Shown here piece by piece: positions 9,202 through 18,056 of a DNA stretch of 64,000 nt. The position numbers were made by a program, and so were the translations under genes. The stretch covers positions 2,438,501 through 2,502,500 of the forward strand of contig CP131056.1 of the NCBI GenBank assembly GCA_030657355.1. Direction: 5' to 3'. This stretch comes from Radicibacter daui. GTDB lineage: Bacteria > Pseudomonadota > Alphaproteobacteria > Radicibacterales > Radicibacteraceae. Positions within the stretch are counted from its first letter, which is position 1; each line of letters starts with the position of its first letter. The notes below the pieces were generated by a model that saw only the letters and a program-made list of their open reading frames with translations, did not search any database and had not been told where the DNA came from.

Positions 9202-10260
9202 TCAGGGGAACATGCCGATACCGGAAAGCGCAGTGCTCTCCGGCAGGCCATAGGCGACGTTGAAGCACTGCAGCGCCTGGCCGCTCGCGCCCTTGGTCAG
9301 GTTGTCCTCGGCGCCGAAAATAATCACGCGGCCGGGAATGGTGTCGGCGAACACGCCGATGCGCAGCTGGTTGGTTCCCCGCACATGGCGCGTCTGCGGT
9401 GCTTCACCGAGCGGCAGCAGGCGAATGAACGGCTCCTTGCCATAGGCTTCTGCAAGGCAGGCGTGAAGGATGGCGGCGTCGACACCGGCCTTCGCCTTCA
9501 CATAGATGGTGGAGAGAATACCCCGGCTCATCGGCATCAGATGCGGCGTAAAGCTGATGGTGACCTTGCGGCCCGCAGCCCAGCCGAGCCCCTGCTCGAT
9601 CTCCGGCCGGTGGCGATGGTTGGCAACGCCATAGGCATGGATACCTTCGGCCACCTCGGTAAAGAGCGAGGCTTCTTTTGCGGAGCGGCCGGCACCGCTG
9701 ACACCGGACTTGGCATCGACGATGATGTCATCCGCCTCGATCAGACCGGCTTTCAGCAGCGGGATCAGCGGCAGCTGTGCGGAGGTCGGGTAACAGCCGG
9801 GCACCGCCACCAGCATGGCGCCCCTGATCTTCTCCCGGTGCGCTTCTACAAGGCCATAGACCGTTTCGGGCTGCAGTTCGGGCGCCTGATGCTCGCCATA
9901 CCATTTGGCGTAAGTCTCGACATCCGCCAGACGGAAGTCCGCCGACAGGTCAAAAACCCGGACCTTGGGATAGTCGGTGCGGATACGTTTGATCACCTGC
10001 TGGGTGGTGCCGTGCGGCAGGCAGCAAAAAACCGCATCAAGCGCGGAGAAATCCACCGCGTCGATGGCAACCATCGTGGGCAGGTCAACGCCGTAGAACT
10101 GCGGAAACACGTCCGACAGCGGCTTGCCGGCATGGCGGTCCGCCGTCAGTGCGGCCACGGTGACGTTCGGGTGCAGATGCAGAAGTCGCAGCAGTTCGGC
10201 CCCGGTATAGCCACTGGCTCCCAGAACACCGACCCTGATCTTTTGCGCCTTGTCGTCCAT
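9202..10260 (-). CDS. argC: N-acetyl-gamma-glutamyl-phosphate reductase
   Basis: It reduces N-acetylglutamyl-phosphate to the semialdehyde with NADPH in arginine biosynthesis. 352 residues. The N-terminal NADP-binding motif GASGYTGAELLRLL is followed by the catalytic-cysteine region VPGCYPTSAQL and the conserved SGVSGAGR and FTPHLMPMSRGI blocks. It follows rpsI after an intrinsic terminator, an arrangement common in Rhodospirillales, and is 12 bases from the gamma-carbonic anhydrase gene, suggesting a two-gene transcript. This is the type-1 (AstB-unrelated) ArgC subfamily. Confidence 0.97.
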   Translation of the reverse strand: MDDKAQKIRVGVLGASGYTGAELLRLLHLHPNVTVAALTADRHAGKPLSDVFPQFYGVDLPTMVAIDAVDFSALDAVFCCLPHGTTQQVIKRIRTDYPKVRVFDLSADFRLADVETYAKWYGEHQAPELQPETVYGLVEAHREKIRGAMLVAVPGCYPTSAQLPLIPLLKAGLIEADDIIVDAKSGVSGAGRSAKEASLFTEVAEGIHAYGVANHRHRPEIEQGLGWAAGRKVTISFTPHLMPMSRGILSTIYVKAKAGVDAAILHACLAEAYGKEPFIRLLPLGEAPQTRHVRGTNQLRIGVFADTIPGRVIIFGAEDNLTKGASGQALQCFNVAYGLPESTALSGIGMFP

Positions 10261-10411
10261 CTTCCCGCTTCATCCAGTGATACTGGTGGCCGCCCCATGC
10301 GGCTCCGACCGTTGCAGGCAGTGTTAACCCGGCTGGTCGGTGGTTTCCAGCGCGCTGGTCACAGAAACAGGCCCTGCCCCGGAATGGCAGCCTTGCAGGA
10401 AAGCACAAAAG

Positions 10412-10441
10412 AAAAAGGGGCACCCGAAGGTACCCCTTTTC
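10412..10441 (-). terminator. intrinsic terminator of the rplM-rpsI operon
   Basis: An A-flanked hairpin with stem GGGGCACC / GGTACCCC (one C-A mismatch), tetraloop CGAA and runs of A/T on both sides, lying 29 bases beyond the rpsI stop. On the minus strand the tetraloop reads TTCG and the stem is followed by CCCCTTTTTC. Confidence 0.85.
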
Positions 10442-10469
10442 CCACGCTGTACAGCAGCTCTGCCGAAGC

Positions 10470-10949
10470 TTAGCGCTTGGAGAACTGGAAGCTGCGACGA
10501 GCCTTGGCCCGGCCGTACTTCTTACGCTCGACCGTACGGTCGTCGCGGGTCAGCAGACCGGCCTTCTTGAGCGCGGTGTGCAGAGCCGGCTCGTAGTTGT
10601 TCAGCGCACGGCTGATGCCGTGGCGCAGCGCACCGGCCTGGCCCGACAGACCGCCGCCCTTGACGGTGGCGACGACGTCGAACTGGTTCTCGCGGCTCAC
10701 GATCTCGAACGGCTGCTCGAGCAGCATGCGCAGAACCGGGCGACCGAAATAAACGATCTGGTCCTTGCCGTTGATGGTGATCTTGCCGGAGCCCGGCTTG
10801 ATCCACACGCGGGCCACGGCGTCCTTACGACGGCCGGTGCCATAGGCACGGCCCTGTGCGTCGATCTTCGGCTCGCTGAGAGCGGCTTCGGAAACGGCGG
10901 TCGCGGCGCCCAGATCCTTCAGATCCGTGACAGTGGTGGTCTCGGTCAT
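10470..10949 (-). CDS. rpsI: 30S ribosomal protein S9
   Basis: Small-subunit protein that contacts the P-site tRNA through its C-terminal tail. 159 residues: an acidic ~30-residue N-terminal extension typical of alphaproteobacterial S9, then the S9 core beginning at [14 protein letters not shown] and ending with the basic [16 protein letters not shown] tail. It starts 2 bases after the rplM stop, so the two are translationally coupled, and it is followed by an intrinsic terminator. Confidence 0.98.
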   Translation of the reverse strand: MTETTTVTDLKDLGAATAVSEAALSEPKIDAQGRAYGTGRRKDAVARVWIKPGSGKITINGKDQIVYFGRPVLRMLLEQPFEIVSRENQFDVVATVKGGGLSGQAGALRHGISRALNNYEPALHTALKKAGLLTRDDRTVERKKYGRAKARRSFQFSKR

Positions 10950-10951
10950 GA

Positions 10952-11416
10952 TCAGGCGACCCTCTTGTTCTTCGCATTCATCGAGGCGACATCAAGCACC
11001 TCGGGCTGCTGGGCCTCATGCGGGTGCTCTTCACCGGCATAAACCTTCAGCTTCTTGAGCATGTGGCGGGCGAGCGCGTTCTTCGGCATCATGCGGCGAA
11101 CGGCGTTCTCGACCACGGCCTGCGGACGACGACCGGCGAGCAGCTGCTCCATGGTCCGGTCCTTGATGCCGCCCGGGTAACCGGTGTGCCAGTAGAACTT
11201 CTTGTCCACGAGCTTGTTGCCGGTCAGGTGCACCTTGTCAGCATTGATAACGACGATGAAATCGCCGGTATCGATGTGCGGGGTGAACATGGCCTTGTGC
11301 TTGCCACGCAGACGGTTGGCGATGATCGTTGCCAGACGGCCGAGCACGACACCCTTGGCGTCAATGACGTACCACTTGGCTTCGACCTCGGACGGCTTGG
11401 CCGAATAGGTCTTCAT
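10952..11416 (-). CDS. rplM: 50S ribosomal protein L13
   Basis: Large-subunit assembly protein. 154 residues, with the signatures [15 protein letters not shown] near the start and [14 protein letters not shown] and [22 protein letters not shown] later. It is first in the rplM-rpsI operon. A near-consensus sigma-70 promoter (TTGACA, 17 bases, TAAAAG) lies 80-107 bases upstream. Confidence 0.98.
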   Translation of the reverse strand: MKTYSAKPSEVEAKWYVIDAKGVVLGRLATIIANRLRGKHKAMFTPHIDTGDFIVVINADKVHLTGNKLVDKKFYWHTGYPGGIKDRTMEQLLAGRRPQAVVENAVRRMMPKNALARHMLKKLKVYAGEEHPHEAQQPEVLDVASMNAKNKRVA

Positions 11417-11494
11417 AATGGCTCCAGTAAACTTTCTCGTGCCCGACCGCCCTGCCCCGTTTCCGGAGCGAGCGTCTCAGGCGACAGTGGCGCG

Positions 11495-11523
11495 CTTTTA
11501 TGGTGCTGCCACAGCCTTGTCAA
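11495..11523 (-). promoter_or_regulatory. sigma-70 promoter for rplM-rpsI
   Basis: On the minus strand TTGACA (11523-11518) and TAAAAG (11500-11495) are separated by exactly 17 bases. The predicted start site lies about 70-75 bases upstream of rplM, a normal leader length. Confidence 0.75.
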
Positions 11524-11550
11524 GGCGCAGTTTTCAAGCTTTCAGGGCGT

Positions 11551-11566
11551 CGGTATTATAATACCG
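11551..11566. promoter_or_regulatory. perfect 16-base palindrome between rplM and the XRE gene
   Basis: CGGTATTATAATACCG is fully self-complementary. It lies just upstream of the rplM promoter -35 box and about 185 bases upstream of the divergent XRE-type gene. Its length, symmetry and AT-rich centre fit a dimeric-regulator operator; which protein binds is unknown. Confidence 0.5.
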
Positions 11567-11689
11567 CACCCGGAACGCGCCGGTTCTTGCGCGTTTCAGA
11601 CTGATAACCCACTGCCGACTGAACGAACAGCCGCTCTTTGCCTTTTGCAATCTTCGGACGGCCTGCAATGCGACAGGCGAGCGCACTTT

Positions 11690-11721
11690 AAATAGCGTAT
11701 ATTTTAAGATAATATCTATTT
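11690..11721. promoter_or_regulatory. AT-rich imperfect inverted repeat upstream of the XRE-type regulator
   Basis: AAATAG and CTATTT bracket an AT-rich centre containing ATATT ... AATAT, an interrupted dyad ending 29 bases before the ATG of the helix-turn-helix gene. It overlaps where a -10 box would be expected, consistent with autoregulation. This is inference from position and symmetry only. Confidence 0.4.
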
Positions 11722-11750
11722 TGCATACTCGTTGCTGAGGAAATGATCCG

Positions 11751-12218
11751 ATGCGAAACGACACTCCAAAAATCAACAATCCAAAGCTGTGGCAAGACTA
11801 TACCCGTGAGGAAAAGCGGGCCTACTGGCACCGTGCGGATCTGCAGATTGCCCGCCGCGCGCGGCTTGCCCGCCTGCTGCGTGGCATTGATACCACCAAG
11901 GCAGCGCAGGCCCTCACCCTCTCCGCAGACAACCTTCGGCAAATAGAGCGCGGCAAATTGCGGCTCAGCGCCGAAACACTGCTGCGCATGTCCTGCCTCT
12001 ACGGGCAGAGCGCTGAAGATCTGATCGGACCGGTGGCGATGCCGCCACCGCCGGCCCGGCCAACAGCGACGGAACTGGGCAGGTCAGAAAGCCGTCTGCT
12101 GCTGGGCGCCTTCTCACGAATCAAAAAGACAGCCGTGCGGCATCAGCTTGCCGAACTCGCCGTTCAGATTGCCGCGGATTTGCAGCGACGCCAGCTGCGA
12201 GCCGGTGTGCACTGCTGA
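11751..12218 (+). CDS. XRE-type helix-turn-helix protein
   Basis: A 155-residue probable transcription regulator. Residues of about 38-90 resemble an XRE/Cro helix-turn-helix: RLARLLRGIDTTKAAQALTL, then SADNLRQIERGKLRLSAETLLRMSCLY, with the QIERGK motif typical of the recognition-helix region. A proline-rich spacer (PPPPARP) separates this from a C-terminal helical segment (HQLAELAVQIAADLQRRQ). GAGGAAATG lies 6-14 bases before the ATG. Its upstream DNA is markedly AT-rich against the rest of the window and holds inverted repeats. It is not part of the conserved core gene order on either side. No specific function or target can be assigned. Confidence 0.7.
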   Translation: MRNDTPKINNPKLWQDYTREEKRAYWHRADLQIARRARLARLLRGIDTTKAAQALTLSADNLRQIERGKLRLSAETLLRMSCLYGQSAEDLIGPVAMPPPPARPTATELGRSESRLLLGAFSRIKKTAVRHQLAELAVQIAADLQRRQLRAGVHC

Positions 12219-12242
12219 GGGGCAGGCAGCTACGCCAATGAT

Positions 12243-13232
12243 CTATTGGGGCGCCGGGCTGCCCGGCGGCGGCGGCGGCGCCTTGGCCGCTGCCTGCTGG
12301 TACGGCTCGGCAATCCGGATTGCCTCGGCAACGCCATTGGCGCACGCAAGCCACTGCGAGCGCGCATAGTCCGGATTATAGGCGGGCCCCCGTGTTCGCG
12401 CGACGTTCTGCATCGCAAGGATGCAGGCGCGGTACCCGTTCATCATCTCATCAAGCGCCGTCGCACCCGCCGGCCCCCAGTTGGCCGTCAGATGGGTTGC
12501 CTTGGCGATGGTGTCACGCTTCTGGCCCATCGCCTCCAGCGTCGCTCGCGGATCCTTGAAGTCCGGCGGCTTATCGAAGGGCCGCTTGTAGCCAAAGACC
12601 GGATCGCGCTCCAGGATGAGCGGGTCGGCCATCGGCTGATCATCCCAGTTGCTGGCGATGCGGAGCCGGTCGCCCCATCCGGGCTGATCCTCGTTCAGGA
12701 CCATCGGCACCGGCGGCAACATGCGCCGGCTTTCAAAATCAAGTTCACCCTGCCGCCGCTGGGCATATTGATAAGCGCAGTCCGCCCGCAGGGCCGTGGC
12801 GACATTGTCGACCAGATTGGACTGCGACTGCCAGTACATTGGCCGCACGCATTTTTCCGCCATCTCGCGGTACCAGGCGATCTGGGCATCGCGGACGGGC
12901 TTCTGGTCTGGCGGGCTATATTCGGCAATCAACTCGCGGTATTTGCGCGCCACGTTCTCAAACAGGCCGCGTGATTCCCGGCTGTTGCAGATGGCCGCTT
13001 CCACATCGCCGGCCGGATGATCACAATCCGGCAGTTCAACAAACTCGAAGTCCGGCCCCGGCGGCGTGGCCGGCTCCGCCATGGTTCCGGTTGCCGGTGT
13101 GGCCGACGCAGGTTCATGGGCGCCCTGTGGCGTTGCCGGACCGGCTGCCTTCTCCTGCGCACAAGCGACCGCAGCCGGCAACATGGCTGCGACAAGGCCC
13201 CCCAGGGCGATACCGAGCAAACGCGTGCGCAT
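12243..13232 (-). CDS. exported LprI/DUF1311-like protein
   Basis: A secreted or periplasmic protein of about 329 residues from the ATG at 13232, preceded by a purine-rich site. The N-terminus is a signal peptide (basic start, hydrophobic core, cleavage near AVACAQ). After a 40-residue Ala/Pro/Thr linker comes a segment with the pattern of the lysozyme-inhibitor LprI N-terminal family: CDHPAGDVEAAIC, then a YRELIAEY helix and QIAWYREMAEKC, the cysteines probably forming disulfides. The remaining ~180 residues match nothing I recognise, apart from a further cysteine pair and a proline-rich tail. Two upstream in-frame starts (13262 and 13283) are less likely because they would bury the signal peptide. 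Confidence 0.6.
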   Translation of the reverse strand: MRTRLLGIALGGLVAAMLPAAVACAQEKAAGPATPQGAHEPASATPATGTMAEPATPPGPDFEFVELPDCDHPAGDVEAAICNSRESRGLFENVARKYRELIAEYSPPDQKPVRDAQIAWYREMAEKCVRPMYWQSQSNLVDNVATALRADCAYQYAQRRQGELDFESRRMLPPVPMVLNEDQPGWGDRLRIASNWDDQPMADPLILERDPVFGYKRPFDKPPDFKDPRATLEAMGQKRDTIAKATHLTANWGPAGATALDEMMNGYRACILAMQNVARTRGPAYNPDYARSQWLACANGVAEAIRIAEPYQQAAAKAPPPPPGSPAPQ

Positions 13233-13363
13233 GCAGCCTACAGCCCTCTGGTTCCAATCCATGCCAAAGCATAGCCGGAACAACCGGTTAACGGCTACGG
13301 TGAACTACATGCCGCCCTCACCTTCACGGCAAGGCGTTTCGTTTTTAAGGAGAATTCAGAAAA

Positions 13364-13440
13364 TGGTCGGAGCGGCGGGATTCGAACCCACGGCCCCCAC
13401 ACCCCCAGTGTGATGCGCTACCAGGCTGCGCTACGCTCCG
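13364..13440 (-). tRNA. tRNA-Pro (anticodon GGG)
   Basis: The 77-base cloverleaf reads from CGGAGCG at 13440 to the encoded CCA at 13364. Acceptor stem CGGAGCG/CGCTCCG pairs perfectly with discriminator A. The D arm is GCGCAGCCTGGTAGCGC, the anticodon loop is CTGGGGG (anticodon GGG), and the T arm contains GGTTCGAATCC. It decodes CCC/CCU. Confidence 0.97.
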
Positions 13441-13512
13441 ACCGATGCCCGCCTGTCCCATCGCTGCGCGATGGCGGCACGTCAAGGAACCGGGGTTCCT
13501 TCGGCGGGGCGG

Positions 13513-13542
13513 ACTATAAACACAAGGCCGCAGGCATTGCAA
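13513..13542 (-). promoter_or_regulatory. sigma-70 promoter for tRNA-Pro
   Basis: TTGCAA (13542-13537) and TATAGT (13518-13513) on the minus strand, 18 bases apart, about 70 bases before the tRNA 5' end. Confidence 0.6.
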
Positions 13543-13594
13543 TGCGTCTGCTGCAAGATTTTTACAGCGCGTCAAAACAATGCCCAGATTTGAA

Positions 13595-14056
13595 TTATTC
13601 CGTTGGAATCAAAGCTCTTATCGAAATGAGCTCATCCAGCAACGCCTTGACACCGTCCCCGGCAACCGGCGCCGACGACAGGACGGGCTCATCCTCCTGC
13701 GCTTCAAGCACGGCCAGTGCAGTACCATTCTCGGCAACGGCGATGATATCGGCGGCGCCCCGCGCCTCCCGCATCAGCTTCTGCACACCCTTGATGGTGT
13801 AGCCATCCATATGCAGCAGCTTGCGGATCGCCCGCAGGATCTCGATGTCTTCCGGCCGGTAATAACGCCGCCCGCCGCCGCGCTTCAGCGGCTTAACCTG
13901 GGAAAACTTGGTTTCCCAGAAACGTAATACATGCTGGGGAACATCAAGGATTTCAGAGACTTCGCTGATGGTGCGAAATGCCTCCTGAGACTTCCCGGTC
14001 GTCTCCCGACCGGAATGCTCAGCCCCTCCTGCCCCCAGCTGATCAAACAACGTCAT
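13595..14056 (-). CDS. MerR-family transcriptional regulator
   Basis: A 153-residue regulator with an N-terminal MerR winged-helix domain ([25 protein letters not shown] ... [18 protein letters not shown]) spanning residues of about 27-95, then a variable acidic tail ending [14 protein letters not shown]. It lacks the metal-binding cysteines of classical MerR proteins. Members of this subfamily sit directly downstream of ihfA in most alphaproteobacteria, as here (27-base gap). Their effector is generally not known. Confidence 0.9.
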   Translation of the reverse strand: MTLFDQLGAGGAEHSGRETTGKSQEAFRTISEVSEILDVPQHVLRFWETKFSQVKPLKRGGGRRYYRPEDIEILRAIRKLLHMDGYTIKGVQKLMREARGAADIIAVAENGTALAVLEAQEDEPVLSSAPVAGDGVKALLDELISIRALIPTE

Positions 14057-14083
14057 CTCTCATCTCTGTGGAATTATAACGCC

Positions 14084-14380
14084 TTAGGCGCTTTCGTTTA
14101 TTTTTTCCTTGAGCACATGAGAGGCGCGGAACACCAGCACCTTGCGCGGCAGGATCGGCACTTCCTCACCCGTTTTCGGGTTGCGGCCAATACGCTCGCC
14201 CTTCTCGCGGATAGCAAAGCTGCCGAAAGACGAAATCTTTACCGCTTCGCCGCGAACCAGCGCGCCGGAGATCTCTTCCAGAACAGATTCAACGAGTTGC
14301 GCGGACTCGTTCCGGGAAAGACCGACTTCTTGATAAACCGCTTCAGTCAATTGGGCACGGGTGACGGTGGACTCGCTCAT
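14084..14380 (-). CDS. ihfA: integration host factor subunit alpha
   Basis: DNA-bending nucleoid protein that heterodimerises with IhfB. 98 residues; [22 protein letters not shown] at the N-terminus and the beta-arm signature [21 protein letters not shown] are diagnostic. The start is ATG at 14380, with GGAGG 5 bases upstream; a GTG codon immediately before is not needed. IHF is required by sigma-54 promoters and may matter for the candidate site upstream of amtB. Confidence 0.97.
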   Translation of the reverse strand: MSESTVTRAQLTEAVYQEVGLSRNESAQLVESVLEEISGALVRGEAVKISSFGSFAIREKGERIGRNPKTGEEVPILPRKVLVFRASHVLKEKINESA

Positions 14381-14578
14381 CACAGCCTCCGATCTGGGTG
14401 TTCGATCTTAAGGAAACCGGACAGAAACCGGGCACGCCTCAGCATTCAAGCGCACACGGTAAACACGAGTCGCAAGCAGCGTCAATTCAAATGCATAGAA
14501 AACAACACCTTGACCGTAGATTTTAATAATCACGGTGGAGTATCCGGCTTAACAGCCCATTTTGACTGGTATTATATC

Positions 14579-15553
14579 CTACCAGCGAAAGGCTGCTGCG
14601 CCCCAGGTCAGGCCACCACCCAGAGCCGGGGCGATGACCATGTCGCCTTCCTTGAGGCGGCCATCCGAAGCCATCTCGGCAAGCGCCAGCGGAATGGTGG
14701 CGGCCGAGGTATTGGCGTGATGGGTAACGGCGGTTGCCACCTTCTCGATCGGGAAGGACAGACGCTCCGCACACGCTTCCATGATGCGCAGGTTGGCCTG
14801 ATGCGGAACCAGCCAGTCGAGCTCGGCGGGCGTCATGCCGTTCTTCTCAAGGGCTTCCTGCGTGACTTCGCTCATGCGCTGCACGGCATGGCGATAGACC
14901 TCGCGGCCGTTCATGCGGATTTTACCCGAGCTTTCCGTCGAGGATGGGCCGCCATCGACATAAAGCAGATCATAAAACGACCCATCGCTGTAGAGATGGG
15001 TCGACAGGATACCGCGCGGATTATCCTTGTCCGTCGCGCTCAGCACCACCGCACCGGCCCCGTCGGCAAACAGCACGCAAGTGCCGCGATCCTGCCAGTC
15101 GACAATGCGCGAGAGCGTGTCGGCGCCGATGACGAGGCCAGCCTTGGCCTGCCCGTTCTTGATGAAATTGTCGGCAATCGAGAGCGCATAGACAAAACCG
15201 CTGCACACCGCCTGGACGTCAAAGGCAAAACCGCCCACGCCAAGGGCGGCCTGCACCCGCACCGCAGTCGCCGGGAAGATGTTGTCCGGCGTGGTGGTTG
15301 CCACAATAACGAAGCCGATATCCTCCGGCGCAACACCGCTACGCTCCGCCGCATCCTTCAGCGCAGCCTGCGCTGCCTCGGTCGCCAGATGCGACGTCAG
15401 CATCCCCTCATCCGCGATATGGCGCTGGCGGATACCCGTGCGCCGCGTGATCCACTCGTCATTGGTCTCGACGGTCTTGGCCAGATCATCATTGGTCACG
15501 ACCCGCGGCGGCAGCGAAGCGCCGCAACCGGCGATCAGGGAGCGAGCAATCAT
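14579..15553 (-). CDS. fabH: 3-oxoacyl-ACP synthase III (KAS III)
   Basis: It starts fatty-acid synthesis by condensing acetyl-CoA with malonyl-ACP. 324 residues. The active-site cysteine is in VQAVCSGF (about residue 113), the histidine in WLVPHQANLRIM and the asparagine in HHANTSAATIPLAL. The N-terminal motif DEWITRRTGIRQRHIA is typical. It follows plsX and precedes ihfA, the standard order in this lineage. Confidence 0.97.
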   Translation of the reverse strand: MIARSLIAGCGASLPPRVVTNDDLAKTVETNDEWITRRTGIRQRHIADEGMLTSHLATEAAQAALKDAAERSGVAPEDIGFVIVATTTPDNIFPATAVRVQAALGVGGFAFDVQAVCSGFVYALSIADNFIKNGQAKAGLVIGADTLSRIVDWQDRGTCVLFADGAGAVVLSATDKDNPRGILSTHLYSDGSFYDLLYVDGGPSSTESSGKIRMNGREVYRHAVQRMSEVTQEALEKNGMTPAELDWLVPHQANLRIMEACAERLSFPIEKVATAVTHHANTSAATIPLALAEMASDGRLKEGDMVIAPALGGGLTWGAAAFRW

Positions 15554-15680
15554 GGGGGCTCTTTTCTGGCTGTGGACACGGATAAGGAAAGGGACCGGTC
15601 AGCCCCCTCGGACCGGCATCAGTGCCGGCTGGAGCGCGCGACCGTACTTCCCGGTAACAAAAGCGTCAATCTGGGAGGCA

Positions 15681-16754
15681 TCAAAGCCCGGCCGCATTTG
15701 CGGCGGCCGGCTCGGCCGTTGCACCCCGCTGGATTTCCTCGGCAATGCGGCGGGTCACGTTCTCTTCCACCAGCTTGATCCCCGCCTCAATCGCGTGGGC
15801 AAAGCTGACAGCGTCGGCACTGCCGTGGCTTTTGACGCAGGGGCTGCGCAGCCCCAGCATCATCGCACCATTGTAACGCTTGGGATCGAGCTTCTTGCGC
15901 AACTCCAGCAGCGCCGGCAGCGCGAAGACCATGCCGATCTTTGCCAGGAGGGAGCGTTTGATCGCCGTAACGGCAATCTTCCCAAGCGACCGTGCAGTCC
16001 CCTCGATGGTCTTTAGCGTAACATTGCCGGTAAAACCGTCCGTCACCACGACATCGGCTTCGCCGGCCAGGATACGGTCGCCTTCAATAAACCCGTCAAA
16101 AGAACCATGAAACTCGATCTGGCGCAGGCGGGTTGCCGCCTCGCGCAGGCTTTCATGGCCCTTGAGTTCCTCGGCGCCGATATTGAGCACGGCAACGCGC
16201 GGGCTCTTCTTGCCAAGCAGGATACGGGCGTAGACGGTCCCCATCAGAGCGAACTGGACCAGATTTTCGGCGTCGCATTCCACATTGGCGCCGAGATCCA
16301 GCATGACGACGCCACTGCCATCCGTCGTCGGCATCATGGAGGCGAGCGCCGGGCGTTCGATGCCCGGAAGAGTCTTTAGCGCAAATTTGGCCATCGCCAT
16401 CAAGGCGCCGGTATTGCCGGCCGAAACGACGCACTGGGCCTCGCCATCGGCCACCGCATTGATGGCAAGGCGCATGGACGAGCCGCGACGGGCCCTGAGA
16501 GCCACCGAAGGCTTGTCTTCGTTCAGCACACGCTCGCTGGTGTGGCGAATGCGGGCCGTAGCGGCCAGCCGCTTGCAGTGCTTCAGCTCCGGCGCCATCA
16601 CGGCTTCGTCGCCAAACAGCAGGAACTGCACATCCGCACGGCGCTTGAGCACGGCCTCGGCGCCGCGCAACACGGAAACAGGTGCGTGGTCCCCGCCCAT
16701 CACGTCGAGCGCGATGGTCAGCGGTCCGGTAACGGAAGAAGCGTCTGTGGTCAC
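15681..16754 (-). CDS. plsX: phosphate acyltransferase PlsX
   Basis: It makes acyl-phosphate from acyl-ACP for phospholipid synthesis, acting peripherally at the membrane. 357 residues; ALDVMGGDHAP near the N-terminus, VSAGNTGALMAMA and DLGANVECDAENL are intact family motifs. The start is GTG at 16754, with AAAGG upstream. It sits between yceD and fabH. In many proteobacteria rpmF (L32) lies between yceD and plsX; the 113-base gap here has no room for it. Confidence 0.97.
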   Translation of the reverse strand: MTTDASSVTGPLTIALDVMGGDHAPVSVLRGAEAVLKRRADVQFLLFGDEAVMAPELKHCKRLAATARIRHTSERVLNEDKPSVALRARRGSSMRLAINAVADGEAQCVVSAGNTGALMAMAKFALKTLPGIERPALASMMPTTDGSGVVMLDLGANVECDAENLVQFALMGTVYARILLGKKSPRVAVLNIGAEELKGHESLREAATRLRQIEFHGSFDGFIEGDRILAGEADVVVTDGFTGNVTLKTIEGTARSLGKIAVTAIKRSLLAKIGMVFALPALLELRKKLDPKRYNGAMMLGLRSPCVKSHGSADAVSFAHAIEAGIKLVEENVTRRIAEEIQRGATAEPAAANAAGL

Positions 16755-16867
16755 GGAAGCCTTTGTTTCTTGCTATTCAGAATGCCCGGTAGCGCCGACG
16801 ATTGCGCCGGATACCGGCCTCTCCCTCGCCTGTGGCGTTTTCGTGCCGTGGCCTGCTGCGATGAGCG

Positions 16868-17455
16868 TTAACGATTCTGCTTGAGCTTGGCAAGAACAGC
16901 GAAGGGATTGAGCTTTTCACTCTCGCCGGCTTCTTCGTCGGCAAGAAACTCATCCGGCAGTTCGACACCCGGCGCCCGCGGGTTGGGGTCAATGCCAAGG
17001 GCCAGATACTGCACGGCCAGTTCGCCGATGTCGCAGCTGCCATCCTCGGTCAGCGGCTCGATATCCTCTTCTTCCAGCAGCGCGGCCAGATCGTAATCGC
17101 CATCCTCGCCGACCTCTAGCTCATCCGGCTCGTCCGGCGAGCAGAGCACGCTGAACGGCTCCGCAATGTCGCTCCAGAACAGATCCAGCGTTACCACGCA
17201 GCGCTGCTGCACCCGCGCCGACACCGTGCCCTCGACCCGCATGGCGGGAGATGACGTTGTCTGGCTACGGGCCTTGTGAACGACGGCCTCCATCGCAAGC
17301 TCCGAAAGCCCAAGCACGCCGAGGCGTCCGGCAATCGTCTCGAGAACAGCCTCGTCGGCCTTGCCCCTGACCGGCAGGCTGCCCGAGGCCGGAATGTCAT
17401 CGAGCGAGACGATCAGCGAGAATTCCGGCTTCGCAGCCGTTGAAGAGGAGGCCAT
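16868..17455 (-). CDS. YceD/DUF177-family protein
   Basis: A 195-residue acidic protein of the DUF177 family, implicated in some bacteria and plants in 23S rRNA accumulation. The C-terminal half carries the typical GEDGDYDLAALLEEEDIEPL ... DIGELAVQYLALGIDPNPRAPG region, and the end LNPFAVLAKLKQNR matches the family's usual terminus. It precedes plsX and fabH as in most alphaproteobacteria. The biochemical role is not proven. Confidence 0.9.
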   Translation of the reverse strand: MASSSTAAKPEFSLIVSLDDIPASGSLPVRGKADEAVLETIAGRLGVLGLSELAMEAVVHKARSQTTSSPAMRVEGTVSARVQQRCVVTLDLFWSDIAEPFSVLCSPDEPDELEVGEDGDYDLAALLEEEDIEPLTEDGSCDIGELAVQYLALGIDPNPRAPGVELPDEFLADEEAGESEKLNPFAVLAKLKQNR

Positions 17456-17510
17456 GGTTTCGTCTCCGGAACAGGGTACCGCAAGCGGGCGGTGATAACA
17501 GGATTGGATT

Positions 17511-18056
17511 CTAGCTTACCAGCGGGGCGCACCCAAAGCGAAGCTCGCCGCGTACGAGCTCCGGCCCGTCGACGGTTTCCAGCTCGCCCAGCAGCGCCCT
17601 GACATAGGCGTTCACCTGCCCGAGGACAAGGCTGGAGGGCTCTTCGTCGAGCGTTCCATAGAGATTGCGGCTGATCGCCGCCGACAGCAGCGCATCATCG
17701 GCAGCATCCAGAGCCTCGTCATAGGCCGCAAGGCGCCCGTAGACACCCTTGACGAGTTTCTTCATTTCCTTGGCGATCCGCACATCGCTGACACCGGCAA
17801 GGCGCAGGCCCGCATCCATGTCGGCGAGGAAACAGTCGAACAGGTTCTGGGACAGCGTCTTGCCGCCATCCTCCCCGCGCAAACGGCGCAGCACCAGCGC
17901 CAGATGCAGGATGATGGCATCGACCCGGCCATCCAGCGTGTCCGGAACCTCGAGCTGCGCGTAAAAGGCCGGCAGGCGCGCCTGCGTGACGATTGCGGCA
18001 TAAAGCGCGGCTGCCCGCTGTTTTTCATCCCGCCGGCGGGAGAGAAAACCAAACAT
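17511..18056 (-). CDS. ubiquinol-cytochrome c chaperone (CBP3-like)
   Basis: A 181-residue homologue of the mitochondrial Cbp3 assembly factor for cytochrome bc1. The family core is visible: FYAQLEVPDTLDGRVDAIILHLALVLRRL, then SQNLFDCFLADMDAGLRLAGVSD and KKLVKGVYGRLAAYDEAL. The start at 18056 (MFGFLSRR) fits the family; in-frame sequence upstream to 18197 is arginine-rich and unlike the family. It is divergent from bamE, a pairing common in alphaproteobacteria. Confidence 0.9.
   Translation of the reverse strand: MFGFLSRRRDEKQRAAALYAAIVTQARLPAFYAQLEVPDTLDGRVDAIILHLALVLRRLRGEDGGKTLSQNLFDCFLADMDAGLRLAGVSDVRIAKEMKKLVKGVYGRLAAYDEALDAADDALLSAAISRNLYGTLDEEPSSLVLGQVNAYVRALLGELETVDGPELVRGELRFGCAPLVS

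Noticed and set aside
16755-16867. Possible rpmF (L32) between yceD and plsX
   Set aside because: The 113-base gap is too short and has no zinc-ribbon or L32-like peptide in any frame.
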